A DNA stretch of 64,000 bases from Anaerostipes sp. (GTDB lineage Bacteria > Bacillota > Clostridia > Lachnospirales > Lachnospiraceae), in assembly GCA_028704435.1 (NCBI GenBank), contig JAQWFL010000010.1:1-64000 (forward strand), given 5' to 3'. Of this stretch, positions 26,676 through 35,037 are shown one piece after another. The translations under genes and the position numbers were made by a program. The notes beneath the pieces are model-generated. The model was not told the DNA's origin, did no database searches, and was given only the letters and a program-made list of their open reading frames with translations. Within the stretch, counting starts at the first letter, position 1; each line of letters starts with the position of its first letter.

Positions 26676-29096
26676 TTACCCTCTTAATTCGATTCCAAGC
26701 TTTTTAAGTTCTTCTAAGATTTTATCAATAATCTTATTCACTTCCGCTTCCTCTAACGTACGATCCTGTGCTCTAAACGTTAAGGAATATGCAACTGACT
26801 TGCATCCTCGTGCCACTTGGTTTCCTTCATATATGTCAAAAAGTTCATAACTTTCTAAAAGTTTTCCACCTTTGTCTTTAAATATTTTTTCTACTTGTCC
26901 AACAAAAATGCTCTTCTTCATTACCATACTTAAATCACGTTTCATGGCTGGGAATTTAGGAACTCCCACATGTTTACGATCAAATGTTGCTTTTGGAAGT
27001 AGTACAGGCATATCAATCACTGCCACATAAACTTCACCTTTCATACCATAATTATCTACGGTTTCTGGATGAATTTGTCCAATATATGCAACTTTATCTT
27101 CTCCAAGCATTACATTTGCTTGACGCCCTGGATGCAAAAACGGATGTTCTGTAGTTGGATGATATTCAGACTTTCCACTAAGACCCAACACATCAAATAA
27201 GTCTTCCATCACACCTTTTAATGTAAAGAAATCACAGTCTCCATACATTCCTAATGTAAACTGCATTCTTTCATCTGGAAGTTCTGTAAGTGGCAGTGCC
27301 TTTGGAAGATAAATATTTCCCATCTCGTATAAACGGACATTTTCATTTCTATGTGCCATATTATTAGCAAGAGAATTCATCATTCCATTTAAAGAAAGAG
27401 TTCTCATTACACTGAAATCTTCTCCTAATGGATTTGAGATTTCAATGGCATTTCTTTCTTTTGCATCTTCTGGCAATAATAATTTATCAAATACTTTTGG
27501 ACTTTCAAAAGAATATGTCATTCCTTCTGAGAATCCATTTTGTTCTGCAACACTGCGACAGATATCTTGCACTCTCATCTTAAACGGCTTTTTACCTGCT
27601 GTTGCTTCCCCTTTTGGAAGTGTCACAGGAATATTATCATATCCGTAGAATCTTGCAACTTCTTCTGCTAAATCTGCCATACATAATAAATCCTGGCGAA
27701 AACTTGGAATAATTACTTGGTTGTCTGCTTCATCATAAACTAATTCTAGACGTTGAAAATATTCTAAAATTTCTTCTTTGCTTACATTGGTTCCAAGAAG
27801 AGCATTCATCTTATCAACTTCTAGTGGCAGACGAACTTGTTCTTTTTTCTCGTCATAAACATCAACGGCTCCACCCACAACTTCTCCTGCTCCAAACTCT
27901 TCAATTAACTGACATGCACGATCCATAGCTGCCATTGCATTTTCAGGGTCCAATCCCTTTTCAAATTTTCCAGATGCGTCTGTTCTAAGTCCAACCTTCT
28001 TAGAAGACAGACGAATATTAGTTCCATCAAAACACGCTGCTTCAAATAATAAATTCTGAATATTATCTGTAACCATTGAGTTTTCTCCACCCATGATTCC
28101 AGCAATTCCAACTTCTTTCTCTCCATCACAAATCATAAGAACAGAATCATCTAATATACGTTCTTCTCCATCAAGAGTAGTAAACTTATCCCCTGATTTT
28201 GCACGGCGGACAATAATCTCATTTCCCTTAATAGTATCAAGATCATATGCATGCATTGGCTGTCCAAACTCTTCCATAACATAGTTTGTAATGTCAACTA
28301 AGTTGTTAATCGGACGAATTCCCATTGCTGCCAATCTTCGCTGCATCCACTCTGGAGATGGTGCAAGTTTAATATTCTTAACAACCCTTGCCGTATAACG
28401 AGGACAAAGGTCTTTGTCTTGTACCGTTACTTTAATATAATCATTTACATCTTCATTATTTCCTGTTGCTGTAACAACTGGTGGCTGAAATTCCTTTTGA
28501 AATGTTGCTGCAACTTCTCTTGCCATTCCAATCATGCTAAAACAGTCAACACGATTTGAAGTAATCTCAAATTCTACCACTTGGTTGTGAAGCCCTAATA
28601 CTTCTACTGCATCATCCCCAGGTTTTACATCTTGATTGAAAATATAAATTCCATCTTCGGGCGCTTCTGGATACATATCTTTTGTCGATCCAAGTTCTTC
28701 AATAGAGCACATCATACCAAGTGATTCTACTCCACGAAGTTTTCCTTTTTTTATTTTAATTCCCTTTTCAGGATTTGGACTTCCATCATGTCCTCCAGCA
28801 ACTTTTCCTCCAACTAATACACCTGGAACTAAGTCACCTTCTGATACATTAGAAGCTCCTGTTACAATTTGGATTGTTTCACTTCCTACATCTACTTGAC
28901 AGATAATTAACTTGTCTGCATCTGGATGCTTTTCAATCTTTAAAATCTTTCCAACTACAATTTTCTCTAAGTTCTCATCTAGTTCTACGTAGTTTTCTAC
29001 GTTAGAACCTGATAATGTCATTTTATCCACATATTCTTGTATACTGCACTCTAAATCTGGCACATATGCCTTGATCCATGAAATTGGTGTATTCAT
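26676..29096 (-). CDS. pheT: Phenylalanine--tRNA ligase beta subunit
   Basis: Large subunit of the alpha2beta2 PheRS; it binds tRNA and edits Tyr-tRNA(Phe). The 806-aa chain has the N-terminal tRNA-binding (EMAP/OB) domain at about 40-150, the B3/B4 editing domain, B5, the catalytic-like core and the C-terminal FDX anticodon-binding domain (FPAMKRDLSMV to SLTFRAQDRTLEEAEV region). Full length. It follows pheS by 37 bp under control of the upstream T-box. Confidence 0.97.
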   Translation of the reverse strand: MNTPISWIKAYVPDLECSIQEYVDKMTLSGSNVENYVELDENLEKIVVGKILKIEKHPDADKLIICQVDVGSETIQIVTGASNVSEGDLVPGVLVGGKVAGGHDGSPNPEKGIKIKKGKLRGVESLGMMCSIEELGSTKDMYPEAPEDGIYIFNQDVKPGDDAVEVLGLHNQVVEFEITSNRVDCFSMIGMAREVAATFQKEFQPPVVTATGNNEDVNDYIKVTVQDKDLCPRYTARVVKNIKLAPSPEWMQRRLAAMGIRPINNLVDITNYVMEEFGQPMHAYDLDTIKGNEIIVRRAKSGDKFTTLDGEERILDDSVLMICDGEKEVGIAGIMGGENSMVTDNIQNLLFEAACFDGTNIRLSSKKVGLRTDASGKFEKGLDPENAMAAMDRACQLIEEFGAGEVVGGAVDVYDEKKEQVRLPLEVDKMNALLGTNVSKEEILEYFQRLELVYDEADNQVIIPSFRQDLLCMADLAEEVARFYGYDNIPVTLPKGEATAGKKPFKMRVQDICRSVAEQNGFSEGMTYSFESPKVFDKLLLPEDAKERNAIEISNPLGEDFSVMRTLSLNGMMNSLANNMAHRNENVRLYEMGNIYLPKALPLTELPDERMQFTLGMYGDCDFFTLKGVMEDLFDVLGLSGKSEYHPTTEHPFLHPGRQANVMLGEDKVAYIGQIHPETVDNYGMKGEVYVAVIDMPVLLPKATFDRKHVGVPKFPAMKRDLSMVMKKSIFVGQVEKIFKDKGGKLLESYELFDIYEGNQVARGCKSVAYSLTFRAQDRTLEEAEVNKIIDKILEELKKLGIELRG

Positions 29097-29133
29097 TTCT
29101 TTCTTCTCCTTCTATTTTACTTCCTATCCTCAA

Positions 29134-30156
29134 CTAGAACTGAACTAAAAATCTCTTGTCATTTTCATATAACAGACGCATATCATCAATTTCATATTTT
29201 AATAATGCTATACGCTCCAACCCAATTCCAAATGCAAATCCAGAATATACATCTGGGTCGATTCCACACATTTCCAGCACGTGAGGATGTACCATTCCGC
29301 ATCCTAGAATCTCTATCCATCCACTTCCTTTACACATACGACAGCCTTTTCCTCCACACTTGAAACAGGTGATATCTACTTCTGCACTTGGCTCTGTAAA
29401 CGGAAAGTGATGTGGTCTAAATTTCACTTTTGTCTCCGGACCAAAGAATTCTGTTGCCCACTGCTGAAGTGTTCCTTTTAAATCAGCAAAGGTAATTCCT
29501 TTGTCTACCACCAATCCTTCTACCTGATGGAAGGAAGGAGAATGTGTTGCATCTACTTCATCAGATCTAAACACTCGTCCTGGTGAAAGAATACGAAGGG
29601 GCAAATTTCCCTGTTCCATGATACGTGCCTGTACTGGTGATGTCTGTGTACGAAGTAAAATATCTTTTGTTATATAAAATGTATCCTGCTCATCTTTTGC
29701 CGGATGATTCTCTGGAATATTTAACATTTCAAAGTTGTATTTATCGTATTCAATTTCAGGTCCGTCTACAATCTCGTAACCCATTCCAATAAATACACGT
29801 TCTAAATCTTCTAACGCAATTTGGTTTGGATGACGATGTCCCTTTTCATGAGTCTTTCCCGGAAGAGTAACGTCAATAACTTCTTTTTTCATCTTCTCTT
29901 CACGTATTTTCTTCTTAAGAAGGGTCATCTCACGTTCCAGCTCTGTCTCAATTACGGTTCTTGTCTCGTTTACTAATTGTCCTACTTTTGGACGGTCTTC
30001 CTTTGCTACATCTTTCATACCCTTTAGAACTTGGGTTAATTCACCCTTTTTTCCTAAAATAGAAACACGAATATCATTTAATGTATCCATGGCTTCTGCA
30101 TTTTGGATTTTGTCTAAGGCTTCTTTCTTAATGGCCTCTAATCTCTCTTTCATCAT
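29134..30156 (-). CDS. pheS: Phenylalanine--tRNA ligase alpha subunit
   Basis: Catalytic class II subunit that activates phenylalanine. Motif 2 region VFRSDEVDATHSPSFHQVEG and motif 3 GFAFGIGLERIALLKY are present. The insert GGKGCRMCKGSGW, with a zinc-ribbon-like set of cysteines, is usual in Firmicutes. 340 aa. Two adjacent ATG codons follow AAGGAGATAT; the second has the better spacing, which changes only one residue. The gene heads pheST and is preceded by a phenylalanine T-box. Confidence 0.97.
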   Translation of the reverse strand: MMKERLEAIKKEALDKIQNAEAMDTLNDIRVSILGKKGELTQVLKGMKDVAKEDRPKVGQLVNETRTVIETELEREMTLLKKKIREEKMKKEVIDVTLPGKTHEKGHRHPNQIALEDLERVFIGMGYEIVDGPEIEYDKYNFEMLNIPENHPAKDEQDTFYITKDILLRTQTSPVQARIMEQGNLPLRILSPGRVFRSDEVDATHSPSFHQVEGLVVDKGITFADLKGTLQQWATEFFGPETKVKFRPHHFPFTEPSAEVDITCFKCGGKGCRMCKGSGWIEILGCGMVHPHVLEMCGIDPDVYSGFAFGIGLERIALLKYEIDDMRLLYENDKRFLVQF

Positions 30157-30183
30157 ATATCTCCTTTTTTAATGTATCTAATT

Positions 30184-30392
30184 ACACAAAAAAATCCCGT
30201 CCCTTAAAAAAGGGACGAGATATATCTACTCGCGGTACCACCCTAATTCTTGACTCTATAAAATCAAGCACTTAGTCTCTGTGTAACGTACAGCTTACGT
30301 CATCTCCTACTACTACTTCAAAGATGCGACTCCGGTGTGAAATTCAGAAATTGCTTTCTTACTGTGCACCATCTAAATCTTTAACATTTCTT
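30184..30392 (-). promoter_or_regulatory. T-box leader (phenylalanine) of pheST
   Basis: The conserved T-box core AGGGTGGTACCGCG is at 30231-30244 on the minus strand. It is followed by the terminator stem CGTCCCTT / AAGGGACG and seven or more T. Upstream, a Stem I structure carries CTGAATTTCACACC, whose UUC fits a phenylalanine specifier codon followed by a purine. Uncharged tRNA(Phe) would stabilise the antiterminator and switch on pheS and pheT. The leader fills the otherwise gene-free stretch between pheS and the LytTR gene. Confidence 0.9.
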
Positions 30393-30420
30393 ATTCTAAC
30401 ATATGAAATATTCTTGTCAA
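30393..30420 (-). promoter_or_regulatory. pheST promoter
   Basis: Minus-strand TTGACA, 16 bp, TAGAAT with extended TGT. The transcript would start just before Stem I of the T-box. Confidence 0.8.
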
Positions 30421-30476
30421 GAGGTGATTATTGATTTATTTGCCGATTTATTTTCGTTTCAATTGCGATACATATT

Positions 30477-31193
30477 CTAATAATACTTGGCACTTCTTTC
30501 AACAAACTTCAAAAATTCCTTCTGCACTTCTCTCCATTTTCTCCTGGAAACTTTATAACAGCTTCCATCTCTTAGTATAATTTGATTTCTGCTTACGGAT
30601 TTTACTTTTTGTAAATTAACTGCCTTTCCTCTGTTATATAAGATAAACCTTTGATCCATGCGTTCCATAAGCTGCTCCACAGACTCAGTTGTAACGGTAT
30701 TCATGTTCTCTAAAATAATTGCTGTTGCATCTCCAATGGACTCTAATGCATATATATCCCCATACTGGATTACCTGAAGTTGATTGTTTGAATCTTTCAC
30801 TCTAACTACGATTCCACTTTCTTTTGTCAAATCATTTATTACATCCATCATGACATTAGGAATATCTCTAATATCCTTTTTGTATATATAACGATATGCA
30901 TTAACTTCAAATGCTCTTTGCACCCACTCATCATGACTTGTAATATATATTATTTTACCTTGATATCCTGACTTATTTAATTCTTTTGCAACTTGAAATC
31001 CATCCATGCCTTCCATCTCAACATCTAAGAAAAGCATATGAAAATAACTTGTTCCTTTTAACAATTCTTCTCCATTTTCAAAAATATAAAACTCAGCACA
31101 TTGATATTCCATTTCCAATCGTTCCTGACAGAGTTTATGCATTTTATCACAGTATAATAAATTATCATCACATATTGCTATTTTCCAAACCAC
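30477..31193 (-). CDS. LytTR-family response regulator (AgrA/VirR-like), orphan
   Basis: A 238-aa two-domain regulator. The receiver has the acidic pair D9/D10, the phosphoacceptor D57 in LFLDVEMEGMDG and the conserved Thr/Ser and Lys (YITSHD, YRYIYKKD). The LytTR DNA-binding domain occupies about 130-235. Translation starts at GTG with ACAGGAGGG placed 7 bases upstream. An extended -10 (TGGTATAAT, 31217-31222) lies just before it. No histidine kinase is adjacent, which is unusual for this family; the partner must be elsewhere or absent. Confidence 0.9.
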   Translation of the reverse strand: MVWKIAICDDNLLYCDKMHKLCQERLEMEYQCAEFYIFENGEELLKGTSYFHMLFLDVEMEGMDGFQVAKELNKSGYQGKIIYITSHDEWVQRAFEVNAYRYIYKKDIRDIPNVMMDVINDLTKESGIVVRVKDSNNQLQVIQYGDIYALESIGDATAIILENMNTVTTESVEQLMERMDQRFILYNRGKAVNLQKVKSVSRNQIILRDGSCYKVSRRKWREVQKEFLKFVERSAKYY

Positions 31194-31247
31194 TTAGCAT
31201 CCCTCCTGTCCTATCGATTATACCACACACCATTCCTTGTTACATTG

Positions 31248-31276
31248 AAAAAACCTAAGATTTTTCACATCCTAGG
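31248..31276 (-). terminator. Terminator of the Rrf2-ACAD-flavodiiron operon
   Basis: Stem CCTAGGAT / ATCTTAGG with one G-T pair, followed by six T on the minus strand, 27 bases after the flavodiiron gene. Confidence 0.8.
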
Positions 31277-31303
31277 CTTTTTCGTATATTAACTTTTTTG
31301 TTG

Positions 31304-32524
31304 CTAATTCTCCTTTACAAATGAATCCATAATTCCATTTACAAGAGTATCTAATTCTGTCTCCTTTTCAGTATGCATGAAAGAAGCAAGAGATAACCGT
31401 TCATTGAGTACGGTCATGTTCTTCATCTCATCGTCAATAAACTTTTGCATTAAGTCTCCTGATTTACATGCCCAAGATCCATTTTCAATAAGAGCAAATG
31501 TTCTGTTTTGTAAATTCAATGCTTTCATATCCATAAGGAAATTATGCATAACTGGGTAGATTCCTAAATTATAAGTAACGGAAGCAAGAACAATATGACT
31601 ATATTTAAAAGCCTCCGAAATCAAGGTTGAAACATGGGTGTTAGACACATCGTATAGTGCAACATTTGTCATTCCCTTTTCACATAATTTTGTTGCAAGT
31701 GCCTGAGCTGCTGCTTCTGTATTTCCATACATGGATGCATAAGCAATCATAACTCCTTTTTCTTCTGGCTCATATCGACTCCATTTATCATATTTTTCAA
31801 TAAAATATCCTAAATCACTTCTCCATACTGGTCCATGAAGCGGACAAATATATTTGATTTGATCAAGAATTCCACCTGCCTTTTTAAGTAGCAACTGAAT
31901 ATGTGGTCCATATTTTCCAACAATGTTTGTCAAATATCGTCTTGCATCATCTAACCAGTCTCTGTCAAAATCAACTTCATCATTAAACAACTTTCCATCC
32001 AAAGCACCAAAGGTTCCAAACGCATCTGCCGAAAATAAAACACCATTTGTTACATCAAAAGTTACCATAGCCTCAGGCCAATGTACCATTGGTGCTCCCA
32101 CAAAGGTAACTGTATGATTTCCAAAGCAATAGGTATCTCCCTCTTTTACTTGGATTAACTCGTGAGCATCTACATCAAATCCAAATTGTCTCATAAGCAT
32201 AAATGATTTTTCTGTACTGATTACTTTTACCTTTGGCCAGCGAATTAAGATTTCTTCAATGCTTGCCCCATGATCTGGCTCCATATGATTAATTAATAGA
32301 TAATCTAAAGGACGTCCGTCTAATAAATGTTCCACATTTTCTAAAAGCTGACGACAGGCAGACCAGTCTACTGTGTCAAATAGTACAGTCTGCTTATCAA
32401 GCAACAAATAGGCATTGTACGATACACCTCTTGGAATTGGATGAATATTTTCAAACAATGTTAATCTATGATCATTGGCACCGACCCAATATAAATCTTC
32501 GGTTACATTTCTTACACAATACAT
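31304..32524 (-). CDS. A-type flavoprotein / flavodiiron protein (O2 or NO reductase)
   Basis: A 406-aa cytoplasmic flavodiiron protein. The beta-lactamase-like diiron domain (1 to about 245) has H80-x-E82-x-D84-H85 (NHMEPDHG), a further His in MVHWPEAM, the bridging Asp in SADAFGTFG, and His in CPLHGPVWR. The flavodoxin domain starts at IAYASMYGNTEAAA and binds FMN. These enzymes reduce O2 to water or NO to N2O with electrons from rubredoxin. The gene is 12 bp after one whose product ends in a rubredoxin domain, so the donor is probably encoded next door. Under Rrf2-type control. Confidence 0.94.
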   Translation of the reverse strand: MYCVRNVTEDLYWVGANDHRLTLFENIHPIPRGVSYNAYLLLDKQTVLFDTVDWSACRQLLENVEHLLDGRPLDYLLINHMEPDHGASIEEILIRWPKVKVISTEKSFMLMRQFGFDVDAHELIQVKEGDTYCFGNHTVTFVGAPMVHWPEAMVTFDVTNGVLFSADAFGTFGALDGKLFNDEVDFDRDWLDDARRYLTNIVGKYGPHIQLLLKKAGGILDQIKYICPLHGPVWRSDLGYFIEKYDKWSRYEPEEKGVMIAYASMYGNTEAAAQALATKLCEKGMTNVALYDVSNTHVSTLISEAFKYSHIVLASVTYNLGIYPVMHNFLMDMKALNLQNRTFALIENGSWACKSGDLMQKFIDDEMKNMTVLNERLSLASFMHTEKETELDTLVNGIMDSFVKEN

Positions 32525-32536
32525 ATAGCACTCCTC

Positions 32537-34450
32537 CTATCCTTCAATAAACTGATCTTTTCCCTCTGCACATTCTGGACAAACCCAGTCTTCTGGAAGC
32601 TTTTCAAATAAAGTCCCCGGTGCAATTTCTCCATCTTCATCTCCTACTTCTGGTACATACTCATATCCACAACCTCCACACACATATCTCTTTCCAATTG
32701 GTTCTGGTTTTGGTGGAATTGGACGTTTCATTTTTATCATCGGTGGGGCTTCTTCTTTTTCCTTTGTTCCGCCCAGTGCCTCTACAAGAAGAGGTATAAT
32801 TTCCATAACATCCTCTACGATTCCATAATCACAATTTTTGAAAATAGGGGCATTCCCATTTTTATTGATTGCTACAATGGTAGATGCATCTTTAATTCCC
32901 TTCAAATGCTGGGTTGCTCCTGAAATACCACAGGCAATGTATAGATTTCCCATAAATTTTTGTCCAGACATTCCAACATAACGGTCTAATGGAACATATT
33001 TTAAGGTTTCTGCTACTGGTCTCGAAGAACCTATGGCTGCCCCTGCTGCTTTTGCTAAGTCCTCAATAAGCTTCATGTTTTCCTTTACACCAATTCCTTT
33101 CCCAACAGAAACAACACGTTCTGCCTGTGGAATCGGCGTATCAATATGAATTCCTACACTAAAATCATGGCCATCTTTTGTTAGTGCATCCACTAAGGCT
33201 TCTACTTTATCCTTAGCTTCCCCTTCTTTTAAGATGTTTCTCTTTCTTACTCCTGTTACTGGTGCTAGCTTCTTTGGTCTGCTTGATGAACCTCCCTCAC
33301 TTTTTGGCGGTCTTCCCATAATATGAGAAGCAATAACAACTCTCTGAATTTCGTTAGTTCCCTCATAAATAGTTGTAATCTTGGCATCCCGATACATTCT
33401 TTCTACATCCATACCTTTTAGATATCCAGTTCCACCAAATATCTGCAATGCATCATTGGTTACCTCAAGTGCAATATCAGATGCGTACTGTTTTGCCATG
33501 GCAGATTCCATTCCATAAGGAAGGTGCTCTTCTTTTAAATCTGCTGCCTGGTAAATCAAGAGTCTGGCTGCATGAAGTTTTGTTGCCATGTCCGCCAATT
33601 TAAAAGAAAGACCTTGTTGGAATCCAATTGGCTTTCCAAACTGTACCCTTTCTTTTGCATAGTCAACTGCCGCCTCATAAGCACCCTGTGCAATTCCAAG
33701 TGCCTGAGATGCAATTCCAATTCGGCCGCCATCTAAGGTTGCCATAGCAATCTTAAATCCTTCTCCTTCTTTTCCTAAGAGATTTTCTTTTGGAACTTTT
33801 ACATCATTGAAAATAAGTTCTGCCGTAGAAGAAGAACGAATTCCCATCTTGTCATAATGATCTCCAAAATCAAAACCTTTCCATCCCTTTTCAACAATGA
33901 AAGCCGAGATTCCTCTTGTTCCAATATCCGGTGTAGTAACTGCAAATACAATATAAACATCTGCTTTTGGTGCATTGGTAATAAAAATCTTACTTCCATT
34001 TAAAATATAAGAATCACCTTTTAATATAGCTGTAGTTTCTGTTCCCCCTGCATCAGATCCTGCATTGGTTTCTGTCAAACCAAAAGCACCAATTTTCTCA
34101 CCCTTTGCCATTGGAATTAAATACTTTTTCTTTTGTTCTTCATTTCCAAAATTAGCAATTGGCCACGTTCCTAAAGATACGTGAGCAGATAAAATAACTC
34201 CGGTTCCTCCATCCACTCTAGAAAGTTCTTCCACTGCAATGGCATAACTTAATACATCAAGTCCTGCTCCTCCGTATTCTTTTGGATAAGGAATTCCCAT
34301 GAGTCCTAACTCACCTAATTTCTTAACAGCCTCCTCAGGAAATTCATTGTTCTGATCCATAGTAAACGCCAACGGCTTTACTTCTTCTTCCGCAAATTTC
34401 CTAATTTTTTCTCGAACCGCCTCGTGTTCTTTTGTTGTTTGAAATAGCAT
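32537..34450 (-). CDS. Acyl-CoA dehydrogenase-EtfA-rubredoxin three-domain fusion
   Basis: A 637-aa fusion. Residues 1 to about 385 are a short-chain acyl-CoA dehydrogenase: [11 protein letters not shown] and [12 protein letters not shown] bind FAD and the catalytic Glu is E363 in [10 protein letters not shown]. Residues about 440-560 are the FAD-binding C-terminal domain of electron transfer flavoprotein alpha ([37 protein letters not shown]). Residues about 588-637 are a rubredoxin with CGGCG and CPEC (C591, C594, C624, C627). No EtfB is fused or adjacent. The parts imply electrons passing from acyl-CoA through two FADs to the iron site, then to the neighbouring flavodiiron protein. RBS AAAGGAGGTAACAC fixes the start. 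Confidence 0.93.
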   Translation of the reverse strand: MLFQTTKEHEAVREKIRKFAEEEVKPLAFTMDQNNEFPEEAVKKLGELGLMGIPYPKEYGGAGLDVLSYAIAVEELSRVDGGTGVILSAHVSLGTWPIANFGNEEQKKKYLIPMAKGEKIGAFGLTETNAGSDAGGTETTAILKGDSYILNGSKIFITNAPKADVYIVFAVTTPDIGTRGISAFIVEKGWKGFDFGDHYDKMGIRSSSTAELIFNDVKVPKENLLGKEGEGFKIAMATLDGGRIGIASQALGIAQGAYEAAVDYAKERVQFGKPIGFQQGLSFKLADMATKLHAARLLIYQAADLKEEHLPYGMESAMAKQYASDIALEVTNDALQIFGGTGYLKGMDVERMYRDAKITTIYEGTNEIQRVVIASHIMGRPPKSEGGSSSRPKKLAPVTGVRKRNILKEGEAKDKVEALVDALTKDGHDFSVGIHIDTPIPQAERVVSVGKGIGVKENMKLIEDLAKAAGAAIGSSRPVAETLKYVPLDRYVGMSGQKFMGNLYIACGISGATQHLKGIKDASTIVAINKNGNAPIFKNCDYGIVEDVMEIIPLLVEALGGTKEKEEAPPMIKMKRPIPPKPEPIGKRYVCGGCGYEYVPEVGDEDGEIAPGTLFEKLPEDWVCPECAEGKDQFIEG

Positions 34451-34504
34451 ATGTGTTACCTCCTTTTCTGGACAAATTTTATCCACTTTGATTTTAAAAA
34501 GAAT

Positions 34505-34524
34505 GCACATGTGTTATCATGTGC
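34505..34524 (-). promoter_or_regulatory. Hairpin at the Rrf2/ACAD junction
   Basis: Perfect inverted repeat GCACATG-ATAACA-CATGTGC overlapping the Rrf2 stop, followed on the minus strand by ATTCTTTTTAAAA. It could be a weak attenuator that lowers expression of the enzyme genes relative to the regulator, or an mRNA processing or operator site. Confidence 0.5.
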
Positions 34525-34939
34525 TACTCTCATTTCCCTGACTCACAATCATCGCTAAGGAACGTCTTTTCAACTGGTCATCTAACTGTCTTTGAATCTT
34601 CATAAGATTGGGATGAATCTTACACCCTCCCTCACACGTTGCACTTCGCTCACAATGATATCCTTCCTGCATACAGGCATTTATCCATCTAGATGCCTCC
34701 ATTACAGTAATCAAATCATATAAACTTTTGTCTTCTAAGTTAATTCCTAGTCTACAGCCACCCTTAGCTCCTCTTGTCACTTCTACAAATCCTGCTTTTC
34801 TCAGTTTACGAATAGTTTTATATGCAAATTGCTGAGGAATCATCTCTACTCCTGATATCTCGCTTACCGTCATTGATTTCTCTTCCGACAATATTCTTAA
34901 TACTCTTAAAGCATAATCTACTTCCCTTGTAATCAGCAT
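34517..34939 (-). CDS. Rrf2-family transcriptional regulator, probably Fe-S sensing
   Basis: A 140-aa winged-helix protein starting MLITREVDYALRVLRILSE, typical of the Rrf2/IscR/NsrR family. The recognition region is about residues 25-60 (ISGVEMIPQQFAYKTIRKL). The sensory part is Cys-rich: C89, C96, C102 and C106 (INACMQEGYHC and TCEGGC), matching the family's ligands for an iron-sulfur cluster, with C62 extra. It is the first gene of an operon with an ACAD-EtfA-rubredoxin fusion and a flavodiiron protein, and a palindrome covers its own promoter -10. A redox, O2 or NO sensor that represses the operon is the natural reading. Confidence 0.9.
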   Translation of the reverse strand: MLITREVDYALRVLRILSEEKSMTVSEISGVEMIPQQFAYKTIRKLRKAGFVEVTRGAKGGCRLGINLEDKSLYDLITVMEASRWINACMQEGYHCERSATCEGGCKIHPNLMKIQRQLDDQLKRRSLAMIVSQGNESST

Positions 34940-34981
34940 CCTCGTTCCCCTTTATGTATTCCAATAATCTGTTCTATTTAT

Positions 34982-35020
34982 TGATATGATTATCATATCA
35001 TTGTGGACTATTTTTGTCAA
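34982..35020 (-). promoter_or_regulatory. Promoter and palindromic operator of the Rrf2 operon
   Basis: Near-perfect minus-strand promoter: TTGACA (35015-35020), 17 bp, TATGAT (34992-34997). A perfect inverted repeat, TGATATGA-TTA-TCATATCA (34982-35000), lies across the -10. This position fits a repressor site for the Rrf2 protein encoded immediately downstream. Confidence 0.8.
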
Positions 35021-35037
35021 GATTATATAGGGTATTT

